Shown here: piece by piece, positions 56,701 to 64,000 of the stretch
Numbering within the stretch: the stretch's first letter is position 1
How the letters are laid out: every line of letters starts with the position of its first letter
Source of the DNA: Maea johnstoni
Taxonomy: Eukaryota; Annelida; Polychaeta; Spionida; Magelonidae
Reading direction: 5' to 3'
Assembly: GCA_963942565.1 (NCBI GenBank)
Contig: OZ012690.1
Coordinates: 17,524,135 to 17,588,134, forward strand
Length of the DNA stretch: 64,000 nt
The notes under the pieces: model-generated
Seen by the model: only the letters and a program-made list of their open reading frames with translations
The model's database searches: none
What the model was told of the DNA's origin: nothing
Translations under genes and position numbers: made by a program

Positions 56701-59700
56701 AATTCTCCTAGAATACATATCTAATGATATCTTTTCCTGCAAATATTTTTAGGTGAAAAATGTCTTTTAAAAGAGAAACTCATGCCTTTTAAGGTTATTT
56801 CAAGACAAAGTCTGTGCTAATCTTGAATATTTAGGCATCAAAATGACAAAATGCCGGATTTTAGGTGCACCCAAATATCAATTTAGCAGCAGAAAGTTGA
56901 CACAACAGCCTTATCATATGGTACGTGAGCTTTCATTTTCAATTGGGCATATACACCTTTTAACTTGCCAATTTGTGTTTGCCACGTAAGGTTAAGGATA
57001 GCGTTAAATATTATTGAGATTTAAGGAAAAATGGTATGTCAAACCAAGGTCAAAAGGACACATAGAGCATTTTCGACTTTGAATATTCACGATTAGAACG
57101 GACTTTGTCTTGAAATAACCTTAAAAGGCATGAGTTTCTCTTTTAAAAGATATTTCTCACCTAAAAATAATATTTGCATGAAAAAATATCATTAAATACT
57201 GTATACCGTGCTAATATTGCGCATATAAAATAATGCGCCCGGCAGATAACTGCCTTTGATGCGCAGTTTAATCATTGCGCATTGATAACCTCCAGATCAA
57301 GTTGTGTGAGGGAGCCAAGGGTATGCAACCTAACCGGCTTTTGGGTAGGGTGGTCTTGCTATATTCAAGCCGGCCAGCCCCTTAAGGATGCTGCCAGTAT
57401 TATAGGCAAGTGCAATCATTATTTCGTCACCAGCCACGAACAGTGTTATCTTGGTTACAATCAGTAACCCTGAATAGTGGTTACCGGCATGTTTGATCAC
57501 ACTCGGGTGTGCAAGTTGTCTTCATCGTAATTGAACTCAGTTCCAGCAGAGGCCGCGAAGGGTCTTCATGTTGAATGACAAGCTATCATATCAGTGTGTT
57601 GAACGATTAAAGAATAGGGATCCAATATCCAAATAATAGTGCGCAGTTTAATAAATGCGGACTGCATGGATGCGCAAAGTACGCATTAATTAAACTGCCG
57701 CAATATTAACACGGTATACAGTATGTATTTTAGGAGAACTTGATGAGATACTACACAGGCAATTCAAAGACAAAATGCCTTAAGTCATGAAATTGGGGGT
57801 AGTTTGACCTTGAATGACCTCTTATATCACAGCAAAATGCCCTACCCTAGCCTGGTTGCATGAAATGGAAAGATTGTCTTACAACAAGCATTTTGATAGC
57901 AAACAATGCCTATAATGTTTGGTGCTCACAACTTTTATGACCTAAACAATGGTCCCATATGTTACTGGCACTTGCTAACAACTCAATTAGGCATGAATTG
58001 TCCAATAGCACATTCCACATTTGCATATTACCTTGAAACTAGTACTTCATTTTCACGGGTAAAGGGTAAACTTTTTTTGTTAAAACATATTTAAGGTATC
58101 TTGTCTGTCAATTAAAGTGGTGACATGCTTAGGAAATTATGTATTGACAAAAAAGAAGTACCTCATCAAAATTTCATCATCAAAATTTGAACATTTTAGA
58201 GAAAAAATGACATTTTGACCTTTATTTGACCTTCATTTTGTCCTTAAATCTCAAAGATATTTTACACTTCCTTTATAATCTTACATAAAAACACAATAGG
58301 CAAGTTAAAAGACTTATTCTCCCTATTAAAAATGAAAGCTGACATGCCATAAGATACGAGTCTCTTTCGTTTTGTCAACTTTCTGCTGCTTCACTTAAAT
58401 ATTTGAGTGCACCCGTAATCAGGCATTTTGTCATTTTGGCCCCTAAATATTCCAGATTGGCTCAAACTTTCTCTTAAAATGACCTGAAAATGTCTCAGAA
58501 TCCTTTTTGAAAAAAAATTCTCACCTAAAAATATTTCCAGGATAAAATATGTATTCTAGAAGAATTTGATAAGCTGCCAAGTGGAAAATTCAAAGACAAA
58601 ATGCCTTAAATCATGAAATTGGGGTTAGTTTGACCTTGAATGACCTCTAGTATCACAACAATAGGTTGGTTGCCTGAAATGGAAATATTGCCTTACAACA
58701 AACATTTAGATACCAAACAATGCCTATAATGTTTGGTGCTCACAACTTTTATGACCTAAACAGTGGTCCCATACTAGCACCTTCTCACAACCCATTCGTA
58801 AACACTTATTATAAATATGGAATAGCCAAATACCACCTTCCACACCTCCATATTGACTTTAAACTACTTCATTTTCACAGGTAAAGGGTGGAAATGTTTT
58901 GCTAAAACATATTTAAGGTATCTTGTCTGTCAATTAGTGTGGTAATGTGGTTAGGATATTATGTAATGACAAAACACAAAGTACTCCATCAACATTTCTT
59001 CATCAAAATTTGAATTTTTTAGAGAAAAAATGATGTTTTGACCTTTATTTGACCTTCATTTTTTCCTTAAATCTCAGAGATATTTTACACTGCCTTTATA
59101 ATCTTACATGACAAACACAATAGGCAAGTAATGCCGCATGTTAAAAGGCTTATTCTCCCTACAGAAATTGAAAACTGACATACCATAAGATATGACTCGA
59201 TCTGTTATGTCAACTTTCTGCTGCTTCACTTAAATATGTGAATGCACCCGTAACCAGGCATTTTGTAATTTTGGTCCTGAAATATTCGAAATTGGTCCTG
59301 ACTTTCTCTTGAAATGACCTAAAAGTGTCTCAGAATCCTTTTTAAAAATTATATCTCACCTAAAAGTATTTCCAGGATAAAATATGTATTATAGGAGAAT
59401 ATGATAAGCTGTTAAACGGAAAATTCAAAGACAAAATGCCTCAAATTATGAAATTGGGGTTAGTTTGACCTTGAATGACCTCTAATATCGCAACAATAGA
59501 CCCTACCCTTGGTTGGTTGCATGGAATGGAAAGACTGTCTTACAACAAAAAAATTGATACCAAACAATGCCTATAATGTTTGATGCTCACAACTTTTATG
59601 ACCTAAACAGTGGTCCCATACTAGCACCTTCTCACAACCCGTTCGTAAACACTTATTATAAGCATGGAATAGCCAAATGCCACCTTCCACACCTTCATAT

Positions 59701-60664
59701 TGACTTAAAACTACTTCATTTTCACCGGTAAATGGTAAAAAATGATTTGTTGGACCAAATTTGAGATTATTTATCCGTCAATCATTGTGGTAACTTGGTT
59801 TGGAAATTAAATAATGACAAAACACAACTACTTCATCAAAATTTCTTAATCAAAATATGAATTTTTTAGAGGAAAAATGACATTTTGACCTTTATTTGAC
59901 CTTCAACAACCCCTTAATTTCAATGTTATTTTTCCATAATCTCCCAAATTGAGGAGAAAATTAAACCTGATGTTTTGGTACATCATCTGCTCCCTTCCTA
60001 CTTATAAAACTTAAGATTAAGTCATTTTGATTTTCAAATTTTTACCATTTTAGGCACTTTTTGGGGTCTCCAGGTGGGCTTGGTACCCTACTTTGTACCT
60101 TACAGCTCAAAATTCTACTTAAAACTCTAGTCAATGAACTTTCTAAAATGTTCACCAATTCCATTAAAAGACATTCCTTCAGAAAAAGGGGCTACAAAAA
60201 AGAAATACATACTGTCAAAAAAACTGTAAAGTTTAAAAACGGAAACTATAGAATATCGGAAAATCCCAGATTCTTGATTTGGCAGCCATTTTGACCTTGA
60301 ACGACCTTTATTACATCATGGGATAGAGTTAGTTATGTATTTACTATTTCAAAAGATACTTCTCATTCATACCAACTTTTTTATACCAAACACTCATCCC
60401 TATGGTTTGGTTTAAGCTGAGTTATGAGTGTTTTAGGGTGCCTTTCCTACCCCTATACCTATTATTTTGACCATTTTGGGGCCTTTGTACACATATTGGG
60501 GTGTCTAAGACATGACCCCATAAAAAAGATGTGCACCACTTCTGAAGTCTACATCCACCCTGGCGGTATGCCCCAAGTGTGGGCCTAAAACATGATACCA
60601 ACGGAAATTTTCTAGCTCTCGGGTTAACCTGAATCCCAAATATGGGTGGCTGGCTACTGTACTA
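53704..60664. mobile_element. Giant foldback (palindromic) DNA element, 6.96 kb
   Basis: The left arm (about 53704-56820) and right arm (about 57085-60664, less the nested MITE) are reverse complements along their length, with a 264-base loop. The ends are TAGTCCAGTAGCCAG and, read inward from the right, TAGTACAGTAGCCAG. TTA flanks both sides (53701-53703, 60665-60667), and the duplicated locus upstream of gene B has one TTA (9442-9444) and no element. Each arm is built from about three ~840-bp diverged direct repeats. Each repeat contains paired AAAGGTCA and TCAAGGTCA motifs. A 77-codon frame near each end (54083-54316 minus, 60061-60294 plus) exists in both arms, but only as mirror images. 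No transposase is seen, so this is non-autonomous; superfamily unassigned (a 3-bp TWA duplication suggests Harbinger-like). Confidence 0.9.
57199..57721. mobile_element. TA-type MITE nested in the foldback element, 523 bp
   Basis: Inverted ends CTGTATACCGTG(C/T)TAATATTGCG; TA duplication (57197-57198, 57722-57723). The mirror position in the left arm (near 56710) has no insertion, which acts as an internal empty site. Present in only one arm, so it is younger than the palindrome. GCGCA-type short repeats lie inside each end. No coding capacity; Tc1/mariner-like by target site. Confidence 0.88.
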
Positions 60665-60725
60665 TTAACGATTTGATGCTGATACAAAATTGACAGCTGG
60701 TCCACTGAACAATAAATTAATTTCC

Positions 60726-60779
<54 letters not shown>

Positions 60780-62045
60780 TAATAATAATAGTAATAATAA
60801 TCTTTATTTAAAGAGGGTAACTCAGTCCAATGGTAAGGATCTTCCCCGAGGCCCTCTTGGATATATATAGGTATATATAGAACATATGCTACCAAAAAAA
60901 TGGACATGGACATTATTCATACTCTCTGGTCTAGCAGTATTTCCACTATTTTGATGTGGAAAGAGTAATGATTTTATAATTATGTTTTTTGCCCATTTCT
61001 CACATGAAACTGGGAAAGGCTACTGGCGGAAACCAGTTTCTGACAGGATGGTAAAAACAGTTTATGCCATGGTAAAAAACATCCCAGTGCGGAAATTGCC
61101 AACCCCTATATGAACTAAAATCAACAAATCTAGCATTTGATTTTAATTGTTCTTCATTTCATCTCACCACTTTTAATGAGTCATACCTTCTGTAAAAAGA
61201 AAAACGCAAAAATTTCTGACATCACCACATAAAGGTTTATTCATTAACAACAATTTATTAATTCCATTAAATAATATGCCCAGATGTTCAACGTATTTGT
61301 CCTAAGATTAACTGGTAAGTCATGTCTTATTTCATAATATAAGCAATTCTGTATAAGAAATCTAAATCTGCACAGTCTCTAAGCGCTCTTTTATTTAAAT
61401 TGAGAACTGCTCATACCTAGTATAACTACATGTGCTAAGAATATGGTAGCCTGGCCCTGTACGATGTCTAACCACTTTCGTAATACATACCACATCTAAA
61501 CCTGTACTGACTAGTTCTCCCTGCACTAACCACAGAATAAACAAAGCTACAGTTGAAGTGATGGGCCAAACATAGAACTTGAATCATTGTGAGCTGGGAC
61601 TGGTCTTTTAATGTATTGGTGAAATGAATAAACAGAACAATAGCGAAAATTCCTGGTTGCAAACAGCTGTAATTCCATCAATTAGATTATCTTAAGGTAA
61701 CCTGAAGGCTGACCTGCCAATGTAAATTCAGAGGAACTAAAGGTTACAGAGTGCTCCCTCATTCCTGGCAGTCAGGTCATTCTTAAGTGAAGTAGGAAAG
61801 AGGTGCTCCCTGAACCACTATATCAAGAAAGACAAGCTAATAGTAGTGGTGTGTCGATTAATCAAGAGCTATGCCTGATTAATTATGCAAAACATCTAGT
61901 AACTTGTAAACAACAAAAAATATTGAGATAAAACACTGTTTAGGACTAGTAGCATCTATGAGCATACACACTGATAGCTTGAAATCTGAGTCAGCATACC
62001 AGAAATTTATTTCGACAAGATTTGCGTTGTGTTCAGCTATCTGCA
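60665..62045. other. Intergenic block, duplicated at 9442-11700
   Basis: This continues the locus interrupted by the foldback element and matches 9442-11700 minus the MITEs at 9561-10007 and 11010-11503. No gene is seen. At about 62045 the similarity jumps to sequence matching 23855. Confidence 0.55.
60727..60802. repeat. (ATA)n microsatellite
   Basis: Longer version of the run at 9505-9551. A poly-Tyr frame on the minus strand comes from it. Confidence 0.9.
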
Positions 62046-63430
62046 CAAGTTGCTTCTGCGATCTCTATTGGCTGGTCCACTGAATAATAAATTGATTTCC
62101 AAATATAGAACATACAATGCTATCCTTTGCACACATGGGTCTATGTACTTAGAGAACCTCGTAGACCCTTTGCGCACATGGGTCTATAGCAATGTCATCA
62201 GAAAATCAGCTTTTAATCAAAGCCCTCCTCGAGGCTTTTTCACCAGTAATCTGAAAGTGCCATTTTTTTCAAGATTTCAGCCAAAAGGAGCAGTCTGAGG
62301 AAAAGAAATTCTGGCACACCTAGTGCCAGAGTCTTTCTGCTATATGCATGTCAAGTCTTTCACCATAGTTGGCAAAAAGGCCCTACCATTGAGCTACATG
62401 TTGTATCACTCTAACAAATGCATAGGCAATGATTGAGCCACATTTTCTTAAATTATATATTTTGCCAATACTACAATATAAATATCCATTTGCACGTAGG
62501 TAGTCATATAACATTTTTATCTTTGCGTGAAGTAGTTGATAATTGTAGTTGAAATGTTAGAGCTGGTGCTTCATCTCATTTCAAAGCCATAACTAAAATG
62601 ACTGGAGAAGATACTGCAGGGAACCACAGAAAATATGTTATTGGTAAAGAGGGGAATCATTCTTGAAAATATTCAATTCTTCAAAAGAAGGAAAATTCCT
62701 AATTGAAGTATTGGTAAGTTCGGGTCAGTAAATCAAATGATAATATGGTGATGAATCAAATCAACAAGCTGTCAGCTATATTTATTTTCACAATTTATTG
62801 AATTGTTTTCCACATACACAATAACATGTTTTGAAAATACTTTTGGGTACATCATCTGCAAGAAAATATCATAAACATGTCGGTCCCTCTATTCTAATCT
62901 TATATAAATTTTGCTGATGTTACTCCTTAGACTAATAAAAGAATGGATATGTAGCGAGAGACCAATTAATATATGCGCTATAGTGAAGGCCTGGCTCTGT
63001 TGGGGGTCTCTGATCTGGCCTCAGCGTGATGTCACGAGGGGGACAAGGACCAATGAGGGCTCTTGTATCATTTACACTACAGAGAAACTTGTGCACCACC
63101 ATGCGCAGAACACAACTTTTGGGCTATTCGCCACAGCCAGCCTGTTCAAGTTGACCATTCTGGTATCACTTTTTTTCTATCTGTCAGAAAAAAGAACTCC
63201 GTCAAGTTAATAAAAACAGTATTCAAAGAAGGCATCTCCTTTTCCCAACCCCGAACTGTCACCTCATTCTCTCTTTAGCAATGGGCCTTGTTTCACAAAT
63301 CATCCTTAGGTTGGTGAGTAGTATTCAAGTTTTTTTAAATCTATTTTTTGCGCCTGACAAACATTTTGGAGTAAAAATAACTGGTAAGACCAAAAATCAT
63401 ACTAGACTGGCCTTATGTATCAAATAGTTC
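62046..63430 (-). promoter_or_regulatory. Upstream-type module, duplicated at 23855-25270
   Basis: No gene is seen. It is nearly identical to the distal 5' flank of gene D, and runs into the tail of gene J as that one runs into gene E. The CACATGGGTCTATG array is reduced to two copies, starting at 62132 and 62175. Confidence 0.45.
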
Positions 63431-63468
63431 AACATCAAGGTTTTCCTGCTTAACTATTGCTTAACTTA

Positions 63469-64000
63469 CTAGCATTTTCCTCTCTCTTGTTTTATTAGCA
63501 GACACTGTCCCTTTTCCTGCTTGACTATCACTCTACTAGCATTTTCCTCCAACTCTTCTTTTATTGGGAGACACTCTCCATTTTCCTGCTTGACTATCAC
63601 TCTACTAGCCTTTTCCTCCTCTTCTTTTATTGGGAGACACGTTCCCTTTTCCTGTTTGACTATCAATCTACTAGCCTTTTCCTCCCCTTCTTTTATTGGG
63701 AGACACTCTCCATTTTCCTGCTTGACTATCACTCTACTAGCATTTACCTCCAACTCTTGTTTCATTAGGAGACACTGTCCCTTTTCCTGCTTGACTATCA
63801 CTCTACTAGCCTTTTCCTCCTCTTGTTTTATTGGGATACACTGCCCATTAATGACAACCCATTGCCTAGGTTCTGATAATTGTGGTTCTGTATTGTCAGT
63901 TGAAGCCGTTTGATACTTTAACTGGTGCTGCTTCGGATGAGATGGTGCTCTACCAGTCTTATTACACTCATCAAACTGGAAAGGTCCTTCTCCTGTGTGA
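63469..64000 (-). CDS. Poly-C2H2 zinc-finger protein J, 3' part only
   Basis: The window ends inside this gene; only its last 176 codons are visible. They start within the final worn finger (HTGEGPFQFDECNKTGR), pass through the linker (TEPQLSEPRQWVVINGQ) and continue into about six tail units ending KQERGKC. It is very close to gene E but has TTA (Leu) where E has TAA, so fingers and tail are joined. The shortened units (CLPIKEEEEKAS) and the shifted end are shared with E, so those changes predate the E-J split. The psi-K-x-E sites are mostly intact. The finger array lies beyond the window. Confidence 0.8.
   Translation of the reverse strand, partial: HTGEGPFQFDECNKTGRAPSHPKQHQLKYQTASTDNTEPQLSEPRQWVVINGQCIPIKQEEEKASRVIVKQEKGQCLLMKQELEVNASRVIVKQENGECLPIKEGEEKASRLIVKQEKGTCLPIKEEEEKASRVIVKQENGECLPIKEELEENASRVIVKQEKGQCLLIKQERGKC

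Noticed and set aside
53704-60664. Assembly mirror artefact as explanation of the palindrome
   Set aside because: The arms differ at many bases and by a nested insertion, and both outer junctions agree with an empty paralogous site.
60665-60913. Poly-Tyr frame on the minus strand
   Set aside because: Translation of the ATA microsatellite.
1-64000. Retroviral, LTR or LINE coding sequence, rRNA and tRNA genes
   Set aside because: None was recognised on either strand; the mobile DNA seen is non-autonomous DNA-transposon type.

Overview
The window is nuclear DNA of an animal, most likely a non-vertebrate. It is AT-rich and full of short non-autonomous DNA transposons. Its genes are intron-poor poly-C2H2 zinc-finger genes with animal-style linkers (H-S-G-E-R-P-F-Q-C). 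I see no KRAB, SCAN or BTB domain and do not name a species.

Everything that looks protein-coding belongs to one tandem family on the minus strand. Nine members are present, here called A (235-1662), B (7250-8662), C (12647-14116), D (21611-23122), E (25760-26629), F (33262-34689), G (42572-43663), H (49549-52926) and J (63469-64000, cut by the window end). Two orphan 3' tails without fingers lie at 5357-5599 and 31369-31610. Each full gene has the same plan: a short start (MSS/TDKVDHxDWHEKES), an array of 28-residue fingers (8 to 32), a worn-out last finger, a linker (TEPQLSEPRQW) and a tail of 23-residue repeats. Every tail repeat carries two psi-K-x-E sites (V/F-KQE and IKQE), the consensus for SUMO attachment. 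The tail has 2 units in A, F, D and G, 3 in B, 4 in C, 5 to 6 in E and J, and 7 in H. The family is inferred to bind DNA through the fingers and to recruit SUMO-dependent partners through the tail. The SUMO part is inference.

The genes sit inside a mosaic of segmental duplications. 3800-7250 reappears at 29810-33260, and 15560-21600 at 35357-42570. 23855-25900 reappears at 62045-64000. 9300-11700 reappears at 53520-53703 plus 60665-62040. Conserved 3' and 5' modules flank the genes. The 5' module of A, D, E, G and J holds a short array built on CACATGGGTCTATG.

Comparing duplicated copies gives empty sites for many transposon insertions, so ends and target-site duplications (TSDs) can be read directly: hAT-type (8-bp TSD), TTAA-type, TA-type, TAA-type and a 5-bp-TSD family. 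The largest is a 6.96-kb foldback palindrome (53704-60664) with no credible gene, a TTA TSD, ~840-bp internal repeats and eight TCAAGGTCA nuclear-receptor half-sites. A nearly perfect 148-bp hairpin lies at 11986-12323, downstream of gene C. No rRNA, tRNA, CRISPR or retroviral/LTR sequence was recognised.
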